A stretch of DNA of 27,263 nt from UBA4738 sp002413305. Its GTDB lineage: Bacteria; Actinomycetota; UBA4738. A program made the position numbers and the translations under genes. Under the pieces are notes generated by a model that saw only the letters and a program-made list of their open reading frames with translations, was not told the origin of the DNA and searched no databases. This document shows positions 1-7,827 of the stretch, in pieces; positions within the stretch are counted from its first letter, which is position 1, and each line of letters begins with the position of its first letter. The DNA lies in contig DAIUAM010000042.1 of the NCBI GenBank assembly GCA_036847185.1, positions 1-27,263 of the forward strand, in the 5' to 3' direction.

Positions 1-199
1 TCATCACCCTCAACCCGAGGTGAGCCTCAGGGACCTACATCGGGACGCTACTGGAGAGAACTCCCTGCCAAGGCGGCCACTAGCCCGATGGAGCTACCGG
101 AAAATGACACTCACGGGCCTGTCGAGGATCTCGACGAAGGGGGATGCTCTCCCCGTGACTTCCACGGCCGCGGGTTCCTCTCGGAGCTCAAGGACGAAC
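1..199. other. 5' edge, no supported gene
   Basis: An open frame runs through this stretch into the receiver gene, but its predicted residues are Ser/Arg/Thr-rich without any recognisable domain, and a well-placed ribosome binding site points to a start at 200. It may hold the promoter region of the receiver gene or the tail of something beyond the window. I see no convincing -35/-10 pair. Confidence 0.4.
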
Positions 200-616
200 A
201 TGCTCCCGCACCCTCGCCAGAGGGACAGCGAGGATGCGTTCGGCCGCCCCGTGCGCGTGCTGGTGGTCGACGAGCACCCCATCGTCCGAAGGTCGATCAT
301 CGAGGTTCTGACCGTGGTGCCCGACCTCATCGTGTCCGGCGAGGCGGTGAACGCGGCCGGCGCCTGTCGCGCGGTGATGGCACTGCTGCCGGACGTGGTG
401 TTGATCGACATCAGCGACCGGGACATGCAGGGGTTGGAGGCGGCCCGGGAGATCCACCGCACCCGCCCCGAGACCCGAGTGGTGGCGCTGGCGGAGTTCT
501 CCGCGCCGTCGGTCGAACAGGCTGCCCTCGAGGCGGGGGCCAGCCGGGTGGTCACCAGGAGCACCGATGTCGACGACGTGGTCGGGATCATCCTGGACAT
601 CGCCGACCGCACGTAG
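200..616 (+). CDS. Stand-alone response-regulator receiver domain protein
   Basis: A 138-residue protein that is essentially one CheY-like receiver domain (residues about 18-137) with no output domain; the sequence style is that of NarL/FixJ receivers. The acidic pair is D24/E25 and the phospho-acceptor aspartate is D70, in VVLID. Two switch positions are altered: the usual Thr/Ser after beta-4 is Ala (A98, in VVALAEF) and the conserved Lys after beta-5 is Arg (R120). The family normally passes phosphate from a histidine kinase to a partner. Here altered switch residues and the missing DNA-binding domain suggest an atypical receiver or protein-interaction module. The start at 200 was chosen because AAGGA lies 5 nt upstream and the domain begins soon after; the frame is open back to 20. 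No histidine kinase is in the window. The next gene starts 56 bp downstream on the same strand. Confidence 0.75.
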   Translation: MLPHPRQRDSEDAFGRPVRVLVVDEHPIVRRSIIEVLTVVPDLIVSGEAVNAAGACRAVMALLPDVVLIDISDRDMQGLEAAREIHRTRPETRVVALAEFSAPSVEQAALEAGASRVVTRSTDVDDVVGIILDIADRT

Positions 617-672
617 CTCCTTCCGGATCCCACACCGGGATCCGCAGCTTCTCGCCGTAGGCTCACCGCGAG

Positions 673-2184
673 ATGCTCCATCGGCCGCTCCGGCGTCGTG
701 TCATCCGATCTGTGATCGGCCTCGCGGCCGTCGCCTCGCTGGCCGCTGTCCTACCCGGCACCATCGTTCGACGCTCCTCACCTCCGAGGCGCAGCTCCGG
801 GCCCCAGCGAACCGCTCCAGGTGCGTCCGCCGCTCCACTCAGCCTCCTCTCCCCGCAGTCTCTGGGCGGGCCGTCCCCGTTCGCCGCGTGTTCCGGCCCG
901 CCGGGCACCGCTCGGGGCACGCAGGTCGAACCCACTATCGCCGTGGACCCGGCCGACCCGGCGCGCATGGTGGCGGCCTGGCAGCAGGACCGGATCTTCG
1001 GCGGCGGGGCGCTCGGGATCGTCACGGCCGCCTCCGCCGACGGCGGGTTCTCGTGGCGGCGGTCGACGCCTCCGCTCTCGGTCTGTTCCGGCGGCTCATA
1101 CCCGCGGGTCAGCGACCCGGTCGCCTCGGTCGGTCCCGGCGTCGGCGGCTCCCCTATTGTCGCCTTCCTCTCCGCGATCGGGGTCCGGGCCGACCGCCGC
1201 ACGGACGTGATCGCTTCGACCTCCACCGATGGAGGGGCGAACTGGAACCCGCCGGTGGTGGTTCGGAGCGCGGACGACGCCATCGGAGGGACCGACAAGG
1301 AGTGGCTGCATACGGACTCCAATCGTCCCGGCACGGCCTTCCTCGTGTGGGTCGAGTTCCCGAAGCCGAAGGCGGGGGAGCCGCGCGTGTTCGACGTGGC
1401 GTTCTTCTCCCGAACCGACGACGCCGGTCGAACCTGGTCGGCACCGGCCGAGGTCTACGGCGCGCTCACCGAGACGCAGTTCCACCAATCGGCCGTGCTC
1501 CCCGACGGCACGCTGTACGACGCATTCACCGAGCTGCGCCCGCGGGGCGGCAACGGGCCCGCTGAACGCATCGCCGTGTCCCGGTCGGCCGACGGAGGCC
1601 GAACCTGGGGACCCGCCGTGACCGCGGCGGACTTCACGTATTCAATCGTCGAGCGACCCGGCCAGCGCATCCGGGCCGACTCACTGCAGTTCGGCCTGAC
1701 GTCCACGCCCGGAGACGGCCTGGCCGTCCTTTGGATCGAAGACCCGACGCTCGGCGACCACCGCGTGCTGTTCGCCCGGTCCGGCGACGAAGGCCGGACC
1801 TGGTCGGCGCCCACGGTCATCACCAGTGGCCAGGGGGCGGTGTTCGTCCCGCAGCTGGCATCGGCGAACCGGGGCTCGCTGGGTGCTCTCTGGTACGAGG
1901 TCGAGCCCACGGCCGGCCCCGGCCTGCCTACTGACGTGTGGTTCGCCTCATCGGCTGACGGCGGCGCGCACTGGGACCGCCAGCACGTCGCGGGGCCGTT
2001 CGACCTGGACCGGGCCGCGCCCTCGCCGGAGGGGGACTTCGTCGGGGACTACCAGGGGCTCGCCGGGCTCCCGGACGGTTTCGTCCTGCTGTGGTCGATG
2101 CCCCATCCGCTGCCCCGAACCAGTCCGGCCACCGTCTTCTTCACCGCGGCCCGGCCGCGTCCGCCGGTCCTGCGGCTGCCGTGA
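673..2184 (+). CDS. Secreted Asp-box (BNR) repeat protein, sialidase-like beta-propeller
   Basis: A 503-residue protein with an N-terminal arginine cluster and a hydrophobic segment (about residues 11-29) that looks like a signal peptide or membrane anchor, followed by a Pro/Ser-rich linker. Six Asp-box motifs (S-x-D-x-G-x-x-W) are visible near residues 121, 184, 247, 305, 370 and 427, for example SADGGRTW and STDGGANW, spaced about 55-65 residues apart. This is the pattern of a six-bladed sialidase/neuraminidase-fold propeller. The fold is well supported; the activity is not. I did not find the conserved arginine triad or the FRIP motif of true sialidases, so exo-alpha-sialidase is only a family label, and the protein may bind or cleave another extracellular polymer. 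It follows the receiver gene by 56 bp and ends convergent with lysS, about 105 bp away. Confidence 0.8.
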   Translation: MLHRPLRRRVIRSVIGLAAVASLAAVLPGTIVRRSSPPRRSSGPQRTAPGASAAPLSLLSPQSLGGPSPFAACSGPPGTARGTQVEPTIAVDPADPARMVAAWQQDRIFGGGALGIVTAASADGGFSWRRSTPPLSVCSGGSYPRVSDPVASVGPGVGGSPIVAFLSAIGVRADRRTDVIASTSTDGGANWNPPVVVRSADDAIGGTDKEWLHTDSNRPGTAFLVWVEFPKPKAGEPRVFDVAFFSRTDDAGRTWSAPAEVYGALTETQFHQSAVLPDGTLYDAFTELRPRGGNGPAERIAVSRSADGGRTWGPAVTAADFTYSIVERPGQRIRADSLQFGLTSTPGDGLAVLWIEDPTLGDHRVLFARSGDEGRTWSAPTVITSGQGAVFVPQLASANRGSLGALWYEVEPTAGPGLPTDVWFASSADGGAHWDRQHVAGPFDLDRAAPSPEGDFVGDYQGLAGLPDGFVLLWSMPHPLPRTSPATVFFTAARPRPPVLRLP

Positions 2185-2289
2185 CGCCGGCTCGGTGCAG
2201 CTCGCCGGCCAGGAGGCTGACCACCAGCAGGCGGACGCGGAACGAAGTGACACCGACCCCGACCTACCGGATGGGCGGAAACCGGAACG

Positions 2290-3828
2290 CTACGGGCCCT
2301 GGCCGCGGCCGGCTTCGGGACGCATGGCAGGGAACAGGATCAGCTCCCGGAGCGATGGCGCGTCCAGCAGGAACCGCAGCAGGCGATCCACGCCCAGCCC
2401 GAACCCGCCGGCCGGCGGCATCCCGTGCTCGAGCGCCTCGAGGAAGTCCTCATCGTAGGGATGCGTCTCGTCCGCTCCGGCAGCCCGGGCCCGTTGCTGG
2501 GCTTCGAACCGGGCCCGCTGCTCGTCCGGGTCGGTGAGCTCGGAGTACATCGGGGCGATCTCCACCCCGCCCATCTCCAGGTCGGCGTGCTCGACGAACC
2601 CGGGCTTCGAACGATGCGGCCGGGCCAGCGGGGAGACGTCCCTTGGCACGTCCATGGCGAACGTCGGCTCGACGATGGTCGGCTCCACGACCTGCTCCCA
2701 GATCTCCCACAACACCCGGCCGGGCGACGCGCCGTGTTCGACCTGGACCCCGGCATCCAGCGCCGTCCGGCGCAGCCCATCGGGATCGTCCAGCGAGACC
2801 TCGCGCCCCAGGGCACGGGCGACCAGGTCGCTCACCGGCACCCGCGCGAACGGCTTGGAAAGGTCCAGGTCCGCCCCTTGGAAGCGCACCACCGGCGAGC
2901 CGTTCACCGCCAGCGCGGCCGCCCGCACCAGGTCTTCGACCAGGTCCATCATGACGAAGTAGTCCGCGTAGGCGAGGTAGGCCTCCAGCATCGTGAATTC
3001 GGGGTTGTGGTTGCGGTCGATCCCCTCGTTCCGGAAGTCCCGGCCGATCTCGTAGACGCGCTCCAGCCCCCCGACCAGCAGGCGCTTCAGGTAGAGCTCG
3101 GGGGCGATGCGCAGGTAGAGGTCGACGTCCAGGGCACGGTGGCGGGTGACGAACGGCTTGGCCACCGCGCCGCCCGGGACGGGCTGGAGGATCGGGGTCT
3201 CCACCTCCACGAACCCCCGTTCGTCCAGGCCTCGCCGGAGCGCCTTCAGGGCGTTCGCCCGGGCCCGCACGACCCGCCGCGTGTCGAGTTTGGTGGCGAA
3301 GTCGAGGTAGCGGCGCCGGTACCGGAGTTCGGGGTCCTTCAGGCCGCGCCACTTCTCCGGAAGCGGACGGAGAGCCTTCGACAGCAGCGTGAGCTCCCCG
3401 ACCTTCACCGAGAGCTCGCCGTGTTTGGTCGTGATCACCTCGCCACGCGCCCCTACGACGTCCCCGAGGTCCAGCTCCTTCAGCAGCTCGAATCCATTCG
3501 GGTCCAGGGCGCCCCTGGACAGAAACAGTTGGATATCGCCCGTGGCGTCTCGGAGCGACGCGAACCACAGGTTGCCGTGGCGGCGGAGCAGGACGATCCG
3601 TCCGGCCACCGAGACTCGCTCGTCAGTCTCCGCGCCGGGCTCGAGCGTGTCGAACCGCTCGTGCAGCGCCGCCGCGTCGGCGTCCTTGTCGTAGCGGAGG
3701 GCGAAGGGTTCGACGCCGAGCTCGCGGAGCCGAGCCAGCTTCTCGCGCCGGGCGGCGAGGACCTCGCTCAGCCGGCCGCGCTCCTCCGGGCCGGCGGAGG
3801 CGGCCGGGGCGTCCGGTTCGTCACTCAT
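2290..3828 (-). CDS. lysS: Lysyl-tRNA synthetase, class II
   Basis: A 512-residue enzyme that charges tRNA-Lys with lysine in the cytoplasm. The N-terminal OB-fold anticodon-binding domain covers about residues 70-155 (VSVAGRIVLLRRHG, FASLRDATG). The class II catalytic core follows: motif 1 around 204-214 (GFVEVETPIL), motif 2 at 265-282 (FRNEGIDRNHNPEFTMLE) and motif 3 at 474-486 (GFGLGVDRLLRF). Length fits bacterial LysS. The ATG at 3828 overlaps the end of coaX by 8 bp, so translation is likely coupled. It is the last gene of the long minus-strand run, as in mycobacteria where lysS follows the pan genes. Confidence 0.97.
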   Translation of the reverse strand: MSDEPDAPAASAGPEERGRLSEVLAARREKLARLRELGVEPFALRYDKDADAAALHERFDTLEPGAETDERVSVAGRIVLLRRHGNLWFASLRDATGDIQLFLSRGALDPNGFELLKELDLGDVVGARGEVITTKHGELSVKVGELTLLSKALRPLPEKWRGLKDPELRYRRRYLDFATKLDTRRVVRARANALKALRRGLDERGFVEVETPILQPVPGGAVAKPFVTRHRALDVDLYLRIAPELYLKRLLVGGLERVYEIGRDFRNEGIDRNHNPEFTMLEAYLAYADYFVMMDLVEDLVRAAALAVNGSPVVRFQGADLDLSKPFARVPVSDLVARALGREVSLDDPDGLRRTALDAGVQVEHGASPGRVLWEIWEQVVEPTIVEPTFAMDVPRDVSPLARPHRSKPGFVEHADLEMGGVEIAPMYSELTDPDEQRARFEAQQRARAAGADETHPYDEDFLEALEHGMPPAGGFGLGVDRLLRFLLDAPSLRELILFPAMRPEAGRGQGP

Positions 3829-4600
3829 CTCGAGCCGTGTTCCGGTCGAAGACCAGCCTGAGCCCTTCGAGCGTCAGCCATGGCTCGTGGTGGTCGACAC
3901 GCTCGCAGAGCGGGACGATGACACTCGCCAGCCCGCCGGTGGCCACCACCGCCGCATGGCCGCCGAGCTCCTTCTGCATGCGCTCGACCACGCCGTCGAT
4001 CTCGGCCGCCGTCCCGTACAGCAAGCCGGACTGGAGCGCTTCGACCGTGTTCTTGCCGATGATCGCTCGCGGCGGGATCAGCTCGACGCGGGGCAGGCGC
4101 GCCGCCGCCTGGAAGAGCCCTTCGGCCGACACCTGGATCCCGGGGGCGATCGCCCCGCCCAGGTACTCTCCCCGCTCGCTGACCGCGTCGTACGTCGTCG
4201 CCGTGCCGAAGTCGACAACCACGCACGGTCCGCCGAACTTGGTGAACGCCGCCAGCGCGTTGACGATCCGGTCGGCCCCGACTTCCTTCGGGTTGTCGGT
4301 GAGGATCGAGATGCCGGTCCGGACCCCCGGCTCCACCACGACCGGGTTGAAGTGGAAATAGTTCGTCACCATCTCGCGCAGGGCTTTGGTCTGGTCGGGC
4401 ACCACGCTGGCGATGGCCACGCCCGTGATCTGGCGGCTGAACGAGAGCCCCTGCTGCTCGAGGAACCCGCCGAACATCAGCGCCAGCTCGTCGGCGGTGC
4501 GCTCCGGCATGGTGGCAAGCCGCCAGTGCCATTGCAGCTCCGCGCCCTGGAACACGCCCAGGACGGTCTGGGTGTTGCCAACGTCGATCGCCAGCAGCAT
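3821..4600 (-). CDS. coaX: Type III pantothenate kinase
   Basis: A 259-residue ASKHA-fold kinase that phosphorylates pantothenate, the first step of CoA synthesis. The N-terminal phosphate loop is at residues 6-10 (DVGNT), the pantothenate-binding GADR motif at 108-111, and VDFGTATT at 129-136 is the second nucleotide-binding motif. Length is normal for CoaX. The ATG at 4600 is preceded by GAGGAGGAG about 11 nt upstream. It lies 26 nt after panC and overlaps lysS by 8 bp. Pairing of panC with coaX is usual in actinobacteria, but panD, often between them, is absent here. Confidence 0.96.
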   Translation of the reverse strand: MLLAIDVGNTQTVLGVFQGAELQWHWRLATMPERTADELALMFGGFLEQQGLSFSRQITGVAIASVVPDQTKALREMVTNYFHFNPVVVEPGVRTGISILTDNPKEVGADRIVNALAAFTKFGGPCVVVDFGTATTYDAVSERGEYLGGAIAPGIQVSAEGLFQAAARLPRVELIPPRAIIGKNTVEALQSGLLYGTAAEIDGVVERMQKELGGHAAVVATGGLASVIVPLCERVDHHEPWLTLEGLRLVFDRNTARDE

Positions 4601-4626
4601 GGGTCCGGCCGCTCCTCCTCGGCGCC

Positions 4627-5529
4627 CTACGCGTCGTGCGTGTCCACCGTATTCTGCACGGCCGGCTGCCCCGTGGACGGCTCCCGCGGCAGACGCGCGT
4701 TGTCGATCAGACGTGTCTCACCGATGCGGGCGGCGACCAGCGCCCGCGTCGGACCGTCCAGGGTCGTGACGTCCTCCCAGGTGCGGTCGTCGACGATCGC
4801 CACGTAGTCCAGCCGGGCGACCGGTTCGCCGCCGATCCGCCTGGCCATCTCGGCCCGAAGGACGTCAGCGTTTCGTTCGCCCTGCCGGACCATCGTGGCC
4901 GCGGTGGAGAGCGCGTCGAAGAGCACGGGGGCGGCTAGGCGCTCCTCCTGGCCGAGGCGCGCGTTCCGGGAGGACAGAGCCAGGCCGTCGGGCTCACGGA
5001 CGGTGGGACACGGCACGACCGTCACCGGGAAATCCAAGTCCCCGGCCATCCTCGTCACGAGCGCCAGCTGCTGGGCGTCCTTCTCCCCGAAGTACGCCCG
5101 GCACGGCCCCACCGCGTGCAACAGCTTGGCCACCACGGTCAGCACGCCCCGGAAGTGCCCGGGCCGGCTGGCCCCCTCCAACCGGTGAGCCAGAGGGCCA
5201 GGGTCGACCATGACCTCCGGGGGGCCGTTCGGATACATCTCCTGCTCGGCCGGGGCGAAGATGGCGTCGCTGCGGGCCCGCTCCGCGTACGCCCGATCCG
5301 CGTCGAGGACCCGCGGATACGCGTCCAAGTCGCGAGCCGAATCGAACTGCAGCCGGTTGACGAAGATCGACAGCGCCACGAAGCCGCATTCTGCGCGGGC
5401 TCGCTCCAAGAGGCTGCCGTGACCGCGATGGAGCGCGCCCATGGTGGGAACGAAGCCTACGGCCCGGCCTTCAGCGCGAGCCCGGTCGCACAGGTGAAGG
5501 AACTCGGTCGTCGAGCCGGTTACCTCCAC
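4627..5529 (-). CDS. panC: Pantothenate synthetase (pantoate-beta-alanine ligase)
   Basis: A 300-residue enzyme joining pantoate and beta-alanine with ATP to make pantothenate. Family motifs are clear: PTMGALHRGHGS near residues 28-39 with both HxGH histidines, the FVNxxQF region at 56-62, GEKDAQQL at 148-155 and LALSSRN at 183-189. Substrate-contact residues known from the family (the two His, the Gln in FVNxxQF, Lys and Gln in EKDxQQ) are retained. Some usually conserved neighbours differ: HEGH is HRGH and the Pro of FVNP is Arg. It starts with GTG at 5529 and overlaps the DUF2520 gene by 10 bp. Confidence 0.95.
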   Translation of the reverse strand: MEVTGSTTEFLHLCDRARAEGRAVGFVPTMGALHRGHGSLLERARAECGFVALSIFVNRLQFDSARDLDAYPRVLDADRAYAERARSDAIFAPAEQEMYPNGPPEVMVDPGPLAHRLEGASRPGHFRGVLTVVAKLLHAVGPCRAYFGEKDAQQLALVTRMAGDLDFPVTVVPCPTVREPDGLALSSRNARLGQEERLAAPVLFDALSTAATMVRQGERNADVLRAEMARRIGGEPVARLDYVAIVDDRTWEDVTTLDGPTRALVAARIGETRLIDNARLPREPSTGQPAVQNTVDTHDA

Positions 5530-6410
5530 TGATCGAGGACCTCGACGACCTTTCGCAGTTCCTCGGGAGCGAGCCGACCGTTCCGTTCCGCCATGCCGGC
5601 GGCGATCTCGGCCAGGGCGACGTAGGCAGGGATCGCGTCGGGCGCTCGCTCGGTGAGCGCCTCAAGGTTGCGCGAGATCGTCCCGGCGTCCCCACGTGCC
5701 GCCGGGCCGGTGAGGGCCTGTCCGGACCCCACCGCGAACGTCGCTTCGAAGGCGGCCCGGGCGAGCGGTTCGAACAGCGGCAACGGATCGCCGATCCCCG
5801 CAAGCCGGAAGAGCTCCTCGGCGATCCCCTCCACCGCGACGAGGTAGTTCGAACAGAACACCGCAGCGCAATGGTAAAGGGGCTTTACCTCTTCAGCCAG
5901 GCGGAACGGCACGCCCTGCAGGTCTCGGGCGAGCGATTCGCCGTACTGCGTCGTCGGCTCGTCGCGGGCGGTCACCGCGATGCTGCTGCCGGGCAGCCGC
6001 TCGATGCCGGTCTCGACGTCGGGGAACGACTGGAGCGGATGCAGGGAGAGGACATCCGCGCCCGCATCCGCGGCGTGCCGTAGGACGTGCAGGCCCAGCG
6101 AGCCGCTGAGGTGGAGGACGTGCTGCCCTGGCCGGAAACCCTCCCGTTCGGCGATGGTCGCGGTGGCGGCTTCGATGTCGTCGTCCGGGACCGCGATCAC
6201 CACCAACGTGCCCTGGCGGGCGGCCTGTTCGGGCTCGCTGCGATCGACGTGGTTGGTGAAGATCAGATATCGGCGGAGGCGCTCGGCGGTTCCCTCGCCG
6301 CCGCTGGCCGCGACGACCCGGTGACCGGCACGTTCCAACAGGACCGCCACGGCCGTGCCGACCCTCCCCGCACCGATGACGGCGACGGTGATCCTGCGGG
6401 CGCGTGGCAT
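5520..6410 (-). CDS. Rossmann-like / DUF2520 domain protein beside panC
   Basis: A 296-residue two-domain dehydrogenase-like protein. The N-terminal Rossmann fold has a dinucleotide loop, GAGRVGTA at 13-20, and the segment VVIAVPDDDI typical of this family. The middle holds LHPLQSFPD and the C-terminal half is the helical DUF2520 domain, overall resembling ketopantoate reductase and 6-phosphogluconate dehydrogenase architecture. The substrate has not been read from sequence. A protein of this type sits next to panC in mycobacteria, and here it overlaps panC by 10 bp, so a role in pantothenate synthesis, perhaps as a ketopantoate reductase, is a reasonable inference. No panE or panB is in the window. 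No good ribosome binding site precedes the ATG; a GAAGGAG lies about 20 nt upstream. Confidence 0.85.
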   Translation of the reverse strand: MPRARRITVAVIGAGRVGTAVAVLLERAGHRVVAASGGEGTAERLRRYLIFTNHVDRSEPEQAARQGTLVVIAVPDDDIEAATATIAEREGFRPGQHVLHLSGSLGLHVLRHAADAGADVLSLHPLQSFPDVETGIERLPGSSIAVTARDEPTTQYGESLARDLQGVPFRLAEEVKPLYHCAAVFCSNYLVAVEGIAEELFRLAGIGDPLPLFEPLARAAFEATFAVGSGQALTGPAARGDAGTISRNLEALTERAPDAIPAYVALAEIAAGMAERNGRLAPEELRKVVEVLDQWR

Positions 6411-6463
6411 CGAGAGACTGAAGGTGCCGACTCCTTCGTTCGGATGGCTACCGGCGAAAGGCG

Positions 6464-6469
6464 AGTATA
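6464..6469 (-). promoter_or_regulatory. Possible -10 box upstream of the DUF2520-panC-coaX-lysS genes
   Basis: On the minus strand TATACT lies in the only wider gap (69 bp, 6411-6479) between folK and the DUF2520 gene. It matches a sigma-70 type -10 element in otherwise GC-rich DNA. No good -35 hexamer is found 16-18 nt upstream, so this is only a candidate internal promoter. Confidence 0.25.
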
Positions 6470-6479
6470 GCCCCAGCCT

Positions 6480-7004
6480 TCATCCCGATCGTGGGAGTGC
6501 GAAGGGAAGCGAGTGGGCGAAGGGTCTCACCGCCCGCAGGTCGACCTGCAGCCGCAGATCCTCGAGGCGCCGGCCACCCGGGAGCGGAGGATCGGGGTGG
6601 AGCTCGATCAATGGGATCAGGACGAAGGCCCGCTGGTGCATACGCGGGTGGGGCACGGTGAGATCGGGCTCGGCGATCGTTTGGTCGTCGAAGGTCAAGA
6701 GGTCGAGGTCGATCACCCGAGGCCCCCACCGTTCGTCGCGGACCCGCCCCATCTCGGCCTCGATCCGCAGGCATGCCTCCAGTAGCTCGCGAGGAAGGAG
6801 CGTCGTGCGCAGCTCGATCACCGCGTTGAGGTAGTCGGGCTGGGGAGGCCCGACCGGCGCCGTTTCGTAGACGCGTGAGCTTCCCGTGATCTCCATGCCA
6901 TCGGCGGCGCAGAGCCTCCGCACGGCGTCCCCGAGGTTCGCCAATCGTTCGCCGAGATTCGAGCCCAGCGCGACGAAGGCTCGCACCGGTGGGGCGCCGC
7001 TCAC
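6480..7004 (-). CDS. folK: 2-amino-4-hydroxy-6-hydroxymethyldihydropteridine diphosphokinase
   Basis: A 174-residue HPPK that pyrophosphorylates 6-hydroxymethyl-dihydropterin before the FolP step. It shows FVALGSNLGER near the N-terminus (10-20), the SRVYETAPVG segment (43-52), and the catalytic signature RWGPRVIDLDLL at 92-103 with the family's acidic pair. VPHPRMHQRAFVLIPL at 117-132 is also typical. No in-frame ATG precedes the domain closely; the start is a GTG at 7004 that shares GTGA with the folB stop (4-bp overlap), so translational coupling is very likely. The frame stays open further upstream, but that part overlaps folB and encodes nothing recognisable. Confidence 0.95.
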   Translation of the reverse strand: MSGAPPVRAFVALGSNLGERLANLGDAVRRLCAADGMEITGSSRVYETAPVGPPQPDYLNAVIELRTTLLPRELLEACLRIEAEMGRVRDERWGPRVIDLDLLTFDDQTIAEPDLTVPHPRMHQRAFVLIPLIELHPDPPLPGGRRLEDLRLQVDLRAVRPFAHSLPFALPRSG

Positions 7005-7348
7005 GCGATCGTGGCCTCGGCCCACACGTCCTCGGCGCCCGCCGACTGCGCGGCCCGCGGCTTGTGGACGATGACCGTCGCCCGGGTCACCGGAGAGAAC
7101 TGATACACGGCCCGGGCCACTGCGTCGGCCAGGGTCTCCAGCAGCTCGAACGACGTGCCGGCCACCGCTTGGCGGGCGGTGTCGGCCAGGACGCGGTAGT
7201 CGACCGTGGCGTCCAGCGAATCCCCGGCCACGTCGACCAGCACGTCGAGATCGACGAGGAACTCCTGCGTTTCGAGTTGCTCGCCGGGGCTCGCCCCGTG
7301 GCGGCCCTCGGCCCGGATCCCGGTCAGCACGATCCGCGAGGTGTTCAC
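7001..7348 (-). CDS. folB: Dihydroneopterin aldolase
   Basis: A 115-residue enzyme converting 7,8-dihydroneopterin to 6-hydroxymethyl-dihydropterin and glycolaldehyde. RIVLTGIRAEGRHG at the N-terminus is the family's first strand. SFELLETLADAVA near residues 66-78 carries the substrate-anchoring Glu, and VHKP near 94-97 carries the conserved Lys. The GTG at 7348 was chosen because GGAGG lies 7 nt upstream and because it overlaps the previous stop by GTGA. A longer frame to 7441 exists but would add unrelated residues. It is flanked by folK and the PPOX gene with 4-bp overlaps on both sides. Confidence 0.93.
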   Translation of the reverse strand: MNTSRIVLTGIRAEGRHGASPGEQLETQEFLVDLDVLVDVAGDSLDATVDYRVLADTARQAVAGTSFELLETLADAVARAVYQFSPVTRATVIVHKPRAAQSAGAEDVWAEATIA

Positions 7349-7821
7349 GACGCACCCTCCGATCCGCGTTGTCGCGCCTTCGCTTCCGGGATCTTCCGGA
7401 AGTCCCAGGAGGAGATCTCCCCCGGGTCCAGGCGCATCCATACCCGGTTCAGCCAGCGGTCGTACGGGACCGGATTACCGGCCAGATACTTGTCCGACCA
7501 GGCCTGCGTGGCCCGCGGCGCGCGTGGGTCGTCGTTCGCCAGGCTCACCCGCCCGCGGAGGAGGACACCGCGCAGGACGTCGTACGTCTGACCGTCGTCG
7601 ACCACGGCGGCGGCCAGACCGGAGCCGCGGAGGAGGTTCTCGACGGTCACGTTGCCCAGGGTCGAGTTCAGGTACATAGCGCCCTCGAGCCACACGAACC
7701 ACAGCGGCACCACATGGGGCCGGCAGCCCGCGTCCACGCTGGCCACCCGTACCGTTCGCTCCGAGGCCAGGAAGTCCTCCAGTTCCGCCTCCGATAGCGA
7801 GAGGTCCAGCTTCTTCGTCAT
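7345..7821 (-). CDS. PPOX-class split-barrel flavoprotein, possibly F420-dependent
   Basis: A 158-residue protein of the pyridoxamine 5'-phosphate oxidase-like split beta-barrel family, whose members use FMN, F420 or haem. Recognisable segments are FLASERTVRVASVDAGCRPHV near 17-37, PLWFVWLEGAMYLNS, and VLLRGRVSL in the middle of the barrel. Actinobacterial members of this size are often annotated as F420-dependent oxidoreductases or TIGR03618-like proteins; substrate and cofactor cannot be fixed by eye. The ATG at 7821 follows the hydrolase stop by 6 nt, with GGGGGAG upstream. Its stop overlaps the folB GTG by 4 bp. It is therefore embedded in the folate operon between folP and folB, although it has no known folate role. 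Confidence 0.82.
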   Translation of the reverse strand: MTKKLDLSLSEAELEDFLASERTVRVASVDAGCRPHVVPLWFVWLEGAMYLNSTLGNVTVENLLRGSGLAAAVVDDGQTYDVLRGVLLRGRVSLANDDPRAPRATQAWSDKYLAGNPVPYDRWLNRVWMRLDPGEISSWDFRKIPEAKARQRGSEGAS

Positions 7822-7827
7822 GGCCGC

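Noticed and set aside
94..681. A 195-residue minus-strand frame over the receiver gene
   Set aside because: The plus strand encodes a clear receiver fold with its own ribosome binding site; the opposite frame has no recognisable domain.
2425..3861. A 478-residue plus-strand open frame over lysS
   Set aside because: Antisense shadow of lysS; no start signal and no domain.
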